Assembly (NCBI RefSeq): GCF_000281895.1
Contig: NZ_CM001558.1
Span: 996,556 to 1,060,555 of the forward strand
DNA length: 64,000 nt
Direction of reading: 5' to 3'
Source: Pseudomonas fluorescens Q2-87
GTDB taxonomy: Bacteria > Pseudomonadota > Gammaproteobacteria > Pseudomonadales > Pseudomonadaceae
Shown here: positions 36,849 through 49,180 of the stretch, piece by piece
How positions within the stretch are numbered: the first letter of the stretch is position 1
How the letters are laid out: each line of letters starts with the position of its first letter
Notes under the pieces: generated by a model
Database searches by the model: none
Told to the model about the DNA's origin: nothing
What the model saw: only the letters and a program-made list of their open reading frames with translations
Made by a program: the position numbers and the translations under genes

Positions 36849-38195
36849 GTGTCCCTGATCGCTTCTGACCACTTCCGCATCGTTGTCGGCCTCGGCAAGA
36901 GCGGCATGTCCCTGGTTCGCTTCCTGGCGAACCGGGGCGTGTCGTTTGCCGTGGCCGATACGCGGGAAAATCCTCCTGAGCTGGCCACGCTGCGGCGTGA
37001 CTATCCACAGGTGGACGTGCGTTGTGGCGAGCTGGACGTCGAGTTCCTGTGTCGCGCCGATGAACTCTACGTGAGCCCTGGCCTGGCCCTGGCGACCCCG
37101 GCCCTGCAGGCGGCGGCTGCCCGTGGCGTGAAACTGTCCGGCGACATCGAGCTGTTTGCGCGTAACGCCAAGGCACCGATCATTGCCATCAGCGGCTCCA
37201 ACGCGAAAAGCACGGTCACCACCCTGGTGGGCGAGATGGCGGCAGCGGCTGGCAAGCGTGTCGCCGTGGGCGGTAACCTCGGCACTCCGGCGCTGGACCT
37301 GCTCAGTGACGACGTCGAGCTGTACGTGATGGAACTGTCGAGCTTCCAACTCGAAACCACCGACCAGTTGAATGCCGAAGTGGCAACCGTGCTCAACATC
37401 AGCGAAGACCACATGGACCGCTACAGCGGCCTGCCGGCTTATCACCTGGCCAAGCACCGGATCTTCCGGGGCGCCCGGCAAGTGGTGTTCAACCGTCAGG
37501 ACGCGCTGACCCGTCCGCTGATCGGCGAAGGGCTGCCGTACTGGACCTTCGGCCTCGGTGTTCCGGATTTCAAAGGCTTCGGTTTGCGCGAAGAGAACGG
37601 CGAGAAATACCTGGCCTTCGAATTCCAGAACCTGATGCCGGTGCGCGAATTGAAAGTCCGTGGTGCTCACAACCAGGCCAATGCCCTGGCGGCCCTGGCC
37701 TTGGGCCACGCGGTCGGCCTGCCGTTCGAGGCGATGCTGTCGGCATTGCGTAACTTTGCCGGCCTGGAACACCGTTGCCAGTGGGTGCGCGACCTTGATG
37801 GCGTGGCCTGGTACAACGATTCCAAGGCCACCAATGTTGGTGCCGCGCTGGCCGCCATTGAAGGGCTGGGGGCGGATATCGAGGGCAAACTCGTGCTGAT
37901 CGCCGGCGGCGACGGCAAAGGGGCAGACTTCAAGGACCTGCGCGATCCGGTGGCGGCCAACTGCCGTGCCGTGGTGCTGATGGGCCGCGACCGCGAACTG
38001 ATCGCCCAGGCGCTCGGCGATGCCGTGCCGCTGATTCGGGTCGCTTCGCTGGACGAAGCGGTGCAGCAGTGCCGCGCCCTTGCTCAACCGGGCGACGCAG
38101 TCCTGTTGTCGCCGGCCTGCGCCAGCTTCGACATGTTCAAGAATTACGAAGAACGTGGGCAGTTGTTCGCCCGGGCCGCGGAGGAACTGGCATGA
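36849..38195 (+). CDS. murD: UDP-MurNAc-L-Ala:D-Glu ligase MurD
   Basis: The 448-residue Mur ligase has an N-terminal Rossmann domain (VGLGKSGMS, about 13-21), an ATP loop reading SGSNAKST at 115-122, and NISEDHMDRY. The loop has Ala where E. coli MurD has Gly (GSNGKST). The enzyme adds D-glutamate. It starts at GTG five bases after mraY and overlaps ftsW by four. Confidence 0.96.
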   Translation: MSLIASDHFRIVVGLGKSGMSLVRFLANRGVSFAVADTRENPPELATLRRDYPQVDVRCGELDVEFLCRADELYVSPGLALATPALQAAAARGVKLSGDIELFARNAKAPIIAISGSNAKSTVTTLVGEMAAAAGKRVAVGGNLGTPALDLLSDDVELYVMELSSFQLETTDQLNAEVATVLNISEDHMDRYSGLPAYHLAKHRIFRGARQVVFNRQDALTRPLIGEGLPYWTFGLGVPDFKGFGLREENGEKYLAFEFQNLMPVRELKVRGAHNQANALAALALGHAVGLPFEAMLSALRNFAGLEHRCQWVRDLDGVAWYNDSKATNVGAALAAIEGLGADIEGKLVLIAGGDGKGADFKDLRDPVAANCRAVVLMGRDRELIAQALGDAVPLIRVASLDEAVQQCRALAQPGDAVLLSPACASFDMFKNYEERGQLFARAAEELA

Positions 38196-39409
38196 GCCTG
38201 ATGAATATCATCAAGCCGTACCCGTCGCCGTTGATTACCGGGCGTGGCATCGATCTGGATTTCCCAATGCTCGCCGGTTGCCTGGCGCTGCTGGGCCTGG
38301 GCCTGGTGATGATCACGTCGGCGTCGTCGGAAGTGGCCGCCGTGCAGTCGGGCAACACGCTTTATCACATGATCCGCCACCTGGTTTACCTGGTGATCGG
38401 CCTGGGGGCGTGCATTGTCACCATGATGGTGCCGATCGCCACCTGGCAACGCTTGGGCTGGTTGATGCTGATCGGCGCCTTCGGCTTGCTGGTGATGGTG
38501 CTGTTGCCGGGGATCGGTCGCGAGGTCAACGGCTCGATGCGCTGGATCGGCTTCAGCTTCTTCAACGTGCAGCCGTCGGAAATCGCCAAGGTGTTCGTGG
38601 TGATCTACCTCGCCGGTTATCTGGTGCGTCGCCAGAAAGAAGTGCGCGAGAGCTGGATGGGCTTTTTCAAACCGTTCATCGTGTTGCTGCCGATGGCCGG
38701 GCTGCTGCTGATGGAGCCGGACTTCGGTGCCACGGTGGTAATGATGGGCGCGGCGGCGGCGATGCTGTTCCTGGGCGGCGTCGGGTTGTTCCGTTTCACC
38801 CTGATGGTGGCGCTGGCAGTGGCGGCCGTGACGGTGCTGGTGCAGGCGCAACCTTATCGGATGGCGCGACTGATCACCTTTACCGATCCGTGGGCCGACC
38901 AATTCGGTTCCGGCTATCAATTGACCCAGGCGTTGATCGCCTTCGGTCGCGGCGAATGGCTGGGTGTGGGCCTGGGCAACAGCGTGCAGAAGCAGTTCTA
39001 CCTGCCCGAAGCGCACACCGACTTCGTGTTCTCGGTCCTGGCCGAAGAACTGGGTGTGGTGGGCTCGTTGTGCACCGTTGCCTTGTTCGTATTCGTCTGC
39101 GTGCGCGGCATGTACATCGGCTTGTGGGCCGAGAAGGCCAAGCAATTTTTTGCCGCCTACGTGGCCTACGGCTTGTCGTTCCTGTGGATCGGTCAGTTCT
39201 TGATCAACATCGGCGTGAACGTCGGCCTGTTGCCGACCAAGGGCCTGACACTGCCGTTCCTCAGTTATGGCGGCAGCTCCCTGGTGATCTGCTGTGCCTG
39301 CCTCGGCTTGCTGCTGCGCATCGAATGGGAGAGTCGAACCCACCTGGGCAGCGAAGAGATGGAATTCCAGGAAAGCGACTTCGCCGAGGAGCCGACCCAT
39401 GGGCGCTAA
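38192..39409 (+). CDS. ftsW: Septal peptidoglycan glycosyltransferase FtsW
   Basis: The 405-residue SEDS protein has about ten membrane helices. The FNVQPSEIAKVF segment, the NIGVNVGLLPTKGLTLPFLS region and SYGGSS are characteristic. FtsW polymerises septal glycan with FtsI. Start chosen at ATG overlapping the murD stop, with GAGGAA upstream; longer frames into murD are not coding. The C-terminal 11 nt overlap murG. Confidence 0.97.
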   Translation: MSLMNIIKPYPSPLITGRGIDLDFPMLAGCLALLGLGLVMITSASSEVAAVQSGNTLYHMIRHLVYLVIGLGACIVTMMVPIATWQRLGWLMLIGAFGLLVMVLLPGIGREVNGSMRWIGFSFFNVQPSEIAKVFVVIYLAGYLVRRQKEVRESWMGFFKPFIVLLPMAGLLLMEPDFGATVVMMGAAAAMLFLGGVGLFRFTLMVALAVAAVTVLVQAQPYRMARLITFTDPWADQFGSGYQLTQALIAFGRGEWLGVGLGNSVQKQFYLPEAHTDFVFSVLAEELGVVGSLCTVALFVFVCVRGMYIGLWAEKAKQFFAAYVAYGLSFLWIGQFLINIGVNVGLLPTKGLTLPFLSYGGSSLVICCACLGLLLRIEWESRTHLGSEEMEFQESDFAEEPTHGR

Positions 39410-40461
39410 TGTGCTGATCATGGCCGGCGGTACCGGCGGGCATGTGTTCCCGGCGCTGGCTTGTGCCCGGGAATTCCAGGCGCGCGGCTACACCGTGCAC
39501 TGGCTGGGTACGCCACGGGGCATCGAGAACGAACTGGTGCCCGGCGCCGGCCTGGAGCTGCATCGGATCGATGCAAGCGGCCTGCGCGGCAAGGGTAAGC
39601 TGTCGTTGCTCAAGGCGCCGCTGATGCTGCTCAAGTCGATCTGGCAGGCGCGGGCGATCATCCGTCGGTTGCGGCCGGTCTGCGTGGTCGGGTTTGGCGG
39701 TTATGTGACCGGTCCTGGTGGTGTCGCGGCAAAACTGGCCGGTGTGCCGGTGATCGTTCACGAGCAGAACGCCGTGGCCGGTACCGCCAATCGGTTACTG
39801 GTGCCGTTGGCCGCTCGGGTCTGTGAAGCCTTTCCCGACACCTTTACCCTGTCGGGCAGCCGCCGCACCACCGGTAATCCGGTGCGCAACGAGCTGTTCC
39901 TGGATACACCGCGCCCGGCCCTGGCCGGACGCAAAGCGCGTTTGCTGATCCTCGGTGGAAGCCTGGGAGCAGAGCCGTTGAACAAATTGCTGCCCGAAGC
40001 CTTGTCGCAGGTCGCCACCGAACTGCGCCCGGAGGTGTTTCACCAGGCCGGCAAAAACCACGATGAAGTGACTGCCGAGCGCTACCGCGCCGCCGGTGTC
40101 GAGGCGCAGGTGCAGCCGTTCATCAAAGACATGGCCCAAGCCTATGGCTGGGCCGACCTGGTGATCTGCCGCGCAGGCGCGCTGACCATCAGTGAACTGG
40201 CTGCCGCCGGTCTGCCCTCGATGCTGGTGCCTCTGCCCCACGCCATTGACGATCACCAGACCCGCAATGCCGATTATTTGGCCCGTGAAGGCGCTGCCTT
40301 CCTGATGCCGCAAAGAACGACTGGCGCTGCGGATCTTGCCGCCCGCCTGACAGAGGTTTTGATGCAGCCGCAACGACTTGAAGACATGGCTCGCGCCGCG
40401 CGCCGCCTGGCCAAACCCGATGCCACGGCCCAAGTGGTCGATACCTGCCTGGAGGTGGCCC

Positions 40462-40469
<8 letters not shown>
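39399..40469 (+). CDS. murG: Lipid II synthase MurG
   Basis: The 356-residue GT28 glycosyltransferase has the G-loop [13 protein letters not shown] at the N-terminus, [12 protein letters not shown], and the UDP-GlcNAc-binding [13 protein letters not shown] segment. It transfers GlcNAc to lipid I on the inner leaflet. It overlaps ftsW by 11 nt and murC by 8 nt. The start is supported by [14 protein letters not shown] as family N-terminus. Confidence 0.97.
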
Positions 40470-42884
<2,415 letters not shown>

Positions 42885-42887
42885 GCC

Positions 42888-43754
42888 ATGCAAGGCGCAT
42901 CGCTTCGTCATCAGCCCACCGCACCCGGCCGCAAGCCGGTGCCGCGGGGTGCCAGCCGGATGGTGGCCAAGGAGCCGATGTCGGCGCGCCTGCCGAAAGC
43001 CAATTTTGGTTTTCTCAAGAGCCTGTTCTGGCCGGTACTGCTGGTGGTGTTGGGGTTCGGTACGTATGAAGGCGCACAACGGCTGCTGCCTTATGCCGAC
43101 CGGCCGATTGCCCGGATCAACGTGCAGGGCGACTTGAGTTACATCAGCCAGCAAGCGGTGCAGCAGCGGATCGCCCCCTACGTGGCGTCGAGCTTCTTCA
43201 CCATCGACCTGGCGGCCATGCGCACCGAACTGGAACAGATGCCCTGGATCGCCCATGCCGAAGTACGGCGGGTATGGCCAGACCAGGTGTCTATTCGCCT
43301 GGAAGAGCAACTGCCAGTGGCCCGTTGGGGCGACGAGTCGTTGCTGAACAACCAGGGCCAGGCGTTCACGCCGCGGGAACTGGCGAACTACGAACATTTG
43401 CCACAACTGTTCGGTCCTCAGCGGGCCCAGCAGCAAGTGATGCAGCAATACCAGGTGTTGAGTCAGATGTTGCGGCCTCTGGGCTTCTCCATCGCGCGCC
43501 TGGAATTGCGTGAGCGCGGCAGCTGGTTCCTGACCACTGGCGCGGGCAGCTCGGGACCGGGCATCGAGCTGCTGCTCGGTCGCGGCAACCTGGTTGAAAA
43601 GATGCGCCGCTTCATCGCCATCTATGACAAGACGCTCAAAGAACAGATTACGAACATTGCGCGCATCGATCTGCGCTACGCCAACGGCCTCGCTGTTGGC
43701 TGGCGCGAACCTGTAGCGCCGACGACGGCCGCACCCGCCGTCGCGAAGAATTAA
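42888..43754 (+). CDS. ftsQ: Cell division protein FtsQ
   Basis: The 288-residue bitopic protein has a basic cytoplasmic tail (about 1-48), one membrane helix (about 49-66, [18 protein letters not shown]) and a POTRA domain ([18 protein letters not shown], about 78-145) followed by the FtsQ domain. It recruits FtsB/FtsL and gates FtsWI. It sits between ddlB and ftsA as in other gamma-proteobacteria. Confidence 0.96.
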   Translation: MQGASLRHQPTAPGRKPVPRGASRMVAKEPMSARLPKANFGFLKSLFWPVLLVVLGFGTYEGAQRLLPYADRPIARINVQGDLSYISQQAVQQRIAPYVASSFFTIDLAAMRTELEQMPWIAHAEVRRVWPDQVSIRLEEQLPVARWGDESLLNNQGQAFTPRELANYEHLPQLFGPQRAQQQVMQQYQVLSQMLRPLGFSIARLELRERGSWFLTTGAGSSGPGIELLLGRGNLVEKMRRFIAIYDKTLKEQITNIARIDLRYANGLAVGWREPVAPTTAAPAVAKN

Positions 43755-43769
43755 GAAGAGGCAGGACCC

Positions 43770-45029
43770 ATGGCAAACGTGCAAAGCGGAAAAATGATCG
43801 TCGGTCTGGATATCGGCACTTCCAAGGTGGTAGCGCTGGTAGGCGAAGTCGCGGACGACGGCACGCTGGTCATCGTCGGGATCGGTACGCACCCGTCCCG
43901 CGGCTTGAAAAAAGGCGTGGTGGTGAACATCGAGTCCACCGTGCAATCGATCCAGCGCGCCATCGAAGAAGCGCAGCTGATGGCCGGTTGCCGGATCCAC
44001 TCGGCGTTCGTCGGCGTGGCGGGCAATCACATCCGCAGCCTCAACTCCCACGGCATCGTGGCGATTCGTGATCGCGAAGTCAGCTCCGCCGACCTCGAAC
44101 GCGTGCTCGACGCGGCCCAGGCCGTAGCGATCCCGGCCGACCAGCGTGTGCTGCACACCCTGCCGCAGGATTACGTGATCGATAACCAGGAAGGCGTGCG
44201 TGAGCCCCTGGGCATGTCCGGCGTGCGCCTGGAAGCCAAGGTCCACGTGGTCACCTGTGCCGTGAACGCGGCACAGAACATTGAAAAATGCGTGCGCCGC
44301 TGCGGCCTGGAAATCGACGACATCATCCTTGAGCAACTGGCCTCGGCCTACTCGGTGCTGACCGACGACGAGAAAGAGCTGGGCGTGTGCCTGGTGGACA
44401 TCGGCGGCGGCACCACCGACATCGCGATCTTCACCGAAGGCGCCATTCGCCACACGGCGGTGATCCCGATTGCCGGCGACCAGGTGACCAACGACATCGC
44501 CATGGCGCTGCGCACCCCGACCCAGTACGCCGAGGAAATCAAGATCCGCTACGCCTGCGCCCTGGCGAAACTGGCCGGTGCCGGTGAAACCATCAAGGTG
44601 CCAAGCGTCGGCGACCGTCCACCGCGCGAACTGTCCCGCCAGGCCCTGGCCGAAGTGGTCGAGCCGCGCTACGACGAATTGTTCACGCTGATCCAGGCCG
44701 AGCTGCGTCGCAGCGGCTACGAAGACCTGATCCCGGCCGGCATCGTGCTGACCGGCGGTACGTCGAAGATGGAAGGCGCGGTCGAGCTGGCCGAAGAGAT
44801 TTTCCACATGCCGGTGCGCCTGGGCGTGCCCCATGGCGTCAAGGGCCTGGATGACGTGGTTCGCAACCCGATCTATTCCACTGGCGTGGGCCTGTTGATG
44901 TACGGCCTGCAAAAGCAGTCCGACGGGATTTCGTTCTCAGGCATCGGCAGCCGCGACAGCTACAGCAACGACGAGCCGAAGGCGCCGCTGTTCGAGCGGC
45001 TCCAGGCTTGGGTGAAAGGCAATTTTTAA
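43770..45029 (+). CDS. ftsA: Cell division protein FtsA
   Basis: The 419-residue actin-family ATPase has VGLDIGTSKV (phosphate 1), VDIGGGTTDIA (phosphate 2) and LTGGTSKMEG (adenosine loop). The C-terminal FERLQAWVKGNF is the amphipathic membrane-targeting helix. FtsA tethers FtsZ to the membrane. A GAAGAGGCAGG site precedes the ATG; 102 nt then separate it from ftsZ. Confidence 0.97.
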   Translation: MANVQSGKMIVGLDIGTSKVVALVGEVADDGTLVIVGIGTHPSRGLKKGVVVNIESTVQSIQRAIEEAQLMAGCRIHSAFVGVAGNHIRSLNSHGIVAIRDREVSSADLERVLDAAQAVAIPADQRVLHTLPQDYVIDNQEGVREPLGMSGVRLEAKVHVVTCAVNAAQNIEKCVRRCGLEIDDIILEQLASAYSVLTDDEKELGVCLVDIGGGTTDIAIFTEGAIRHTAVIPIAGDQVTNDIAMALRTPTQYAEEIKIRYACALAKLAGAGETIKVPSVGDRPPRELSRQALAEVVEPRYDELFTLIQAELRRSGYEDLIPAGIVLTGGTSKMEGAVELAEEIFHMPVRLGVPHGVKGLDDVVRNPIYSTGVGLLMYGLQKQSDGISFSGIGSRDSYSNDEPKAPLFERLQAWVKGNF

Positions 45030-45131
45030 CACAGGTTCAAAGCTTCGAGCGGCAAGTTTCAGGCTTGGCGCTGGAAGGCGGTAAAAAACGCAGTAGGCGA
45101 AAAAAAACTAGAGAATGTAAGGAGAGGGAAA

Positions 45132-46325
45132 ATGTTTGAACTCGTAGACAACATCCCCGCTAGCCCGGTTATCAAAGTAATCGGAGTCGGCGGTGGCGGC
45201 GGCAACGCTGTCAACCACATGGTCAAGAGCAACATTGAAGGCGTTGAATTCATCTGCGCCAACACTGATGCCCAGGCACTGAAATCCATCGGCGCGCGGA
45301 CCATCCTGCAACTGGGCACTGGCGTAACCAAAGGCCTGGGCGCCGGCGCCAACCCTGAAGTCGGTCGTCAGGCCGCTCTCGAAGACCGTGAGCGCATTGC
45401 CGAAGTCCTTCAGGGCACCAACATGGTGTTCATCACGACGGGCATGGGCGGCGGTACCGGTACCGGTGCGGCGCCGATCATTGCCGAAGTGGCCAAGGAA
45501 ATGGGGATCCTCACCGTTGCGGTGGTGACTCGTCCGTTCCCGTTCGAAGGCCGCAAGCGCATGCAGATTGCCGACGAAGGTATCCGTCTGCTGTCTGAAA
45601 GCGTTGACTCGTTGATCACCATCCCCAACGAGAAGCTGCTGACCATCCTCGGTAAAGACGCGAGCCTCCTGTCGGCTTTCGCCAAGGCTGACGATGTACT
45701 GGCCGGTGCCGTTCGCGGTATCTCCGACATCATCAAGCGTCCGGGCATGATCAACGTCGACTTTGCCGACGTACGGACAGTCATGAGCGAAATGGGCATG
45801 GCGATGATGGGCACTGGCTGCGCCAGCGGTCCGAACCGTGCACGCGAGGCCACCGAAGCGGCCATTCGCAACCCATTGCTCGAAGACGTGAACCTGCAAG
45901 GCGCACGCGGCATCCTGGTGAATATCACCGCCGGTCCTGACCTGTCCCTGGGTGAGTACTCCGACGTGGGTAGCATCATTGAAGCCTTCGCTTCCGAGCA
46001 CGCGATGGTCAAGGTCGGTACCGTTATCGATCCAGACATGCGCGATGAGCTGCACGTCACCGTGGTTGCCACCGGTCTGGGCGCGAAAATCGAGAAGCCT
46101 GTGAAGGTCATCGACAATACCGTTCACACCTCCATGGCTTCGCAACCGCAACAACAAGTGTCTGCCCGTCAGGAAGCGCCTGCGGTGAACTACCGTGACC
46201 TGGACCGTCCGACCGTCATGCGCAACCAGGCCCAGGCCGGTGCTGCGACTGCCGCGAAGATGAATCCACAAGACGATCTGGATTACCTGGACATCCCGGC
46301 ATTCCTGCGTCGTCAGGCCGATTGA
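45132..46325 (+). CDS. ftsZ: Cell division GTPase FtsZ
   Basis: The 397-residue tubulin homologue has the GTP signature GGGTGTG at 106-112, the T7 synergy loop with NVDFADVRTVM, a variable Gln/Ala-rich linker (about 320-375) and the conserved C-terminal peptide LDYLDIPAFLRRQAD that binds FtsA, ZipA and MinC. It polymerises into the Z ring. A strong AAGGAGAGG ribosome binding site precedes it, after an A-rich stretch, consistent with higher expression than the upstream genes. Confidence 0.98.
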   Translation: MFELVDNIPASPVIKVIGVGGGGGNAVNHMVKSNIEGVEFICANTDAQALKSIGARTILQLGTGVTKGLGAGANPEVGRQAALEDRERIAEVLQGTNMVFITTGMGGGTGTGAAPIIAEVAKEMGILTVAVVTRPFPFEGRKRMQIADEGIRLLSESVDSLITIPNEKLLTILGKDASLLSAFAKADDVLAGAVRGISDIIKRPGMINVDFADVRTVMSEMGMAMMGTGCASGPNRAREATEAAIRNPLLEDVNLQGARGILVNITAGPDLSLGEYSDVGSIIEAFASEHAMVKVGTVIDPDMRDELHVTVVATGLGAKIEKPVKVIDNTVHTSMASQPQQQVSARQEAPAVNYRDLDRPTVMRNQAQAGAATAAKMNPQDDLDYLDIPAFLRRQAD

Positions 46326-46356
46326 TGGAATGTATCAGGGGGATACGGGTGATTGG

Positions 46357-46385
46357 TGTTCAGCAAAGGTCTGGTCTGCTATCAT
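46357..46385 (+). promoter_or_regulatory. Possible lpxC promoter
   Basis: TATCAT (46380-46385) lies about 55 bp before lpxC, with TGTTCA (46357-46362) 17 bp upstream. The -35 match is poor, so this is tentative. Confidence 0.3.
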
Positions 46386-46401
46386 CGCCAGCCTTTGTTG
46401 A

Positions 46402-47349
<948 letters not shown>

Positions 47350-47372
47350 GCAAAAAACCTCTCTAGTTTTTT

Positions 47373-47400
47373 AAGGGCTGCCTTCGGGTGGCCCTTTTTT
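47373..47400 (+). terminator. Terminator of the dcw/lpxC cluster
   Basis: AAGGGCTGCC and GGTGGCCCTT pair around a TTCG tetraloop and run into six T. A smaller A/T-rich hairpin (AAAAAAC...GTTTTTT, 47352-47372) lies directly before it. Confidence 0.92.
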
Positions 47401-47449
47401 ATGAACGCGATTCCTTGGAGTGATGCACTTGTGGCGGTTGTAACGGCTG

Positions 47450-48934
47450 CTACATCGCACAAACCACCCGATTACGCCCACTGGCCTTGGCCTGGTACAG
47501 CGCCTTGTCGGCGGCGTGCAGCAATTGTTCCAGTTCGCCGTACGGGCCTTGAACCCACGTGGCGATGCCGATGCTGACAGTCATCGGCACGTCCCCCGGC
47601 AACTGTTCCACGGCTTCGCGAATATTCTGGGCCATGGTGAAGGCGCCTGCGGTAGTCGTCTCTGGCAGCACCACCGAGAATTCTTCACCGCCGTAGCGCG
47701 CGGCAAGGTCAGCGGGGCGCCGGACATGTTCGCCGATCAACTGCGCCAGGGCTCGCAGGGCCTCATCCCCCCGCTGGTGGCCATGGCGATCGTTGAACGC
47801 CTTGAAGTGATCGGCATCGATCATCAGGACAGACAGCGGTTGGCCCGAGCGTTGGGCTCGTAGCCATTCCTGTTGCAGCATCTGGTCCAGTGTTCGCCGG
47901 TTGGCCAGCCCTGTCAGCGAGTCGATTGAAGCCAGTTGCGCCAATTCCCGCTCGGCATTGTGGCGGCGTCTCAATTCGCGGCGCAGCAGCCAGGTGAGCC
48001 AGAGCAAACTGATGCACAGCGCGCCCGTGGCGCCGCTGACCAGTAATGCCGTGCGTTTCCAGGATGCAAATACCTCTTGGGAGGAGAGCGCCACCACGAC
48101 GATCAGTGGCAGGTTGCCGACCTGGGAAAAAGTGTACAGGCGCTGCGTCTGGTCGACGCTGGATATGCCGGTAAAGCTGCCGTTGCCTTCGTGCAGGATG
48201 CGCACGAAGTTTGGTCGGCTGCTGAAATCCTTGCCAATCATGTCTTCGGCCAAGGGTGGTTCTTGTGCCAATAGAATACCGTCGCGGCTGACCAGGTTGA
48301 CCGTCCCGCCGTGGCCGATGTTCAGGCTCTTGAACAGTTGGCTGAAGTAGCTCAGGCGCATCGCGGCCTCGGCCACGCCCAGGAAGTCACCCTGCTCGTC
48401 GCTCAGTCGGTAGCTGAAACTGATGCGCCAGTCCTGGGCGATACTTCTGGAGCGGAACGGGCGGCTGATCATCATGCCCGGCTTGGGATCCTGGAGGTGG
48501 GACTGGAAATATTCGCGATCGGCGTAGTTGCCTTTGCGCGGTTCGATCGAGGCGGAATCGGCAATCACATCGCCGCGCTTATCGAGCAGCAGTATGTCGC
48601 CTTTATAAGGCGCCGCCGTGGCGCGGTCGAACAGGGCCAGATGGCGAATCGTCGGCGAAACATCCTTGAGGTCGTCACGTTTTGCGGTAGCGATCAGGCC
48701 TTGCAGCGACAGGTCGTAGAGTTCGACGTTGCGCAGCACGTCGGCGTCGATCAGTTGCACGATGTTGGTTGCCGCCCGTGTCGCCGCTTGCTGGGCACTG
48801 GCGTGCTCGCGAATCAGCAAGAAGGTCACGATGCCCAGGATGGCGATGACGACCAATGAACTGGCCAGTACGAGTACCCGTTCCGAGCGTATCGAAGAGG
48901 GGGGATTGCGGGGTGTCGCACTGCTCGCGCTCAT
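47450..48934 (-). CDS. Membrane diguanylate cyclase with periplasmic Cache sensor domain
   Basis: The 494-residue protein has a membrane helix (about 20-42), a periplasmic dCache-like sensor region (about 45-285, with YADREYF and DWRISFSYRL segments), a second helix (about 295-318) and a C-terminal GGDEF domain. The active site reads GGEEF at 415-419, a functional variant, and an inhibitory-site RPAD (406-409) lies five residues before it. It should synthesise cyclic di-GMP with product inhibition, in response to an unknown small ligand. The start was set at MSASSATPRNPP; the frame is open to 49051 without a clear ribosome binding site there. It is convergent with lpxC. Confidence 0.88.
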   Translation of the reverse strand: MSASSATPRNPPSSIRSERVLVLASSLVVIAILGIVTFLLIREHASAQQAATRAATNIVQLIDADVLRNVELYDLSLQGLIATAKRDDLKDVSPTIRHLALFDRATAAPYKGDILLLDKRGDVIADSASIEPRKGNYADREYFQSHLQDPKPGMMISRPFRSRSIAQDWRISFSYRLSDEQGDFLGVAEAAMRLSYFSQLFKSLNIGHGGTVNLVSRDGILLAQEPPLAEDMIGKDFSSRPNFVRILHEGNGSFTGISSVDQTQRLYTFSQVGNLPLIVVVALSSQEVFASWKRTALLVSGATGALCISLLWLTWLLRRELRRRHNAERELAQLASIDSLTGLANRRTLDQMLQQEWLRAQRSGQPLSVLMIDADHFKAFNDRHGHQRGDEALRALAQLIGEHVRRPADLAARYGGEEFSVVLPETTTAGAFTMAQNIREAVEQLPGDVPMTVSIGIATWVQGPYGELEQLLHAADKALYQAKASGRNRVVCAM

Positions 48935-49180
48935 GGTTCCGATGTCTGCATTGTCGTGTGGCTGGGATCCGTCCCAAAAGCGGGCATCACTGGGAGTGAG
49001 CCAGATACTGGCCTTTTGCTGAATTGTGCTTGGATCGGTGCGAGCGGGCAATCAATGTTCGCGCAATGACCTGTAGGAGCGAGGCAAGGCCGTTGGATTC
49101 CGATTCTGCGCCAGTTGGCTTTCGCCCAGCATTCAATGGGCTGGAAAATTCGCCAGGGAGGCAGCGTGGGGGCGAACGCG

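Noticed and set aside
38080..39417. A second 445-codon plus-strand frame overlapping ftsW almost completely
   Set aside because: It is the +1 frame of ftsW with Arg/Gly/Pro/His-rich translation and no hydrophobic segments; ftsW is the real gene.
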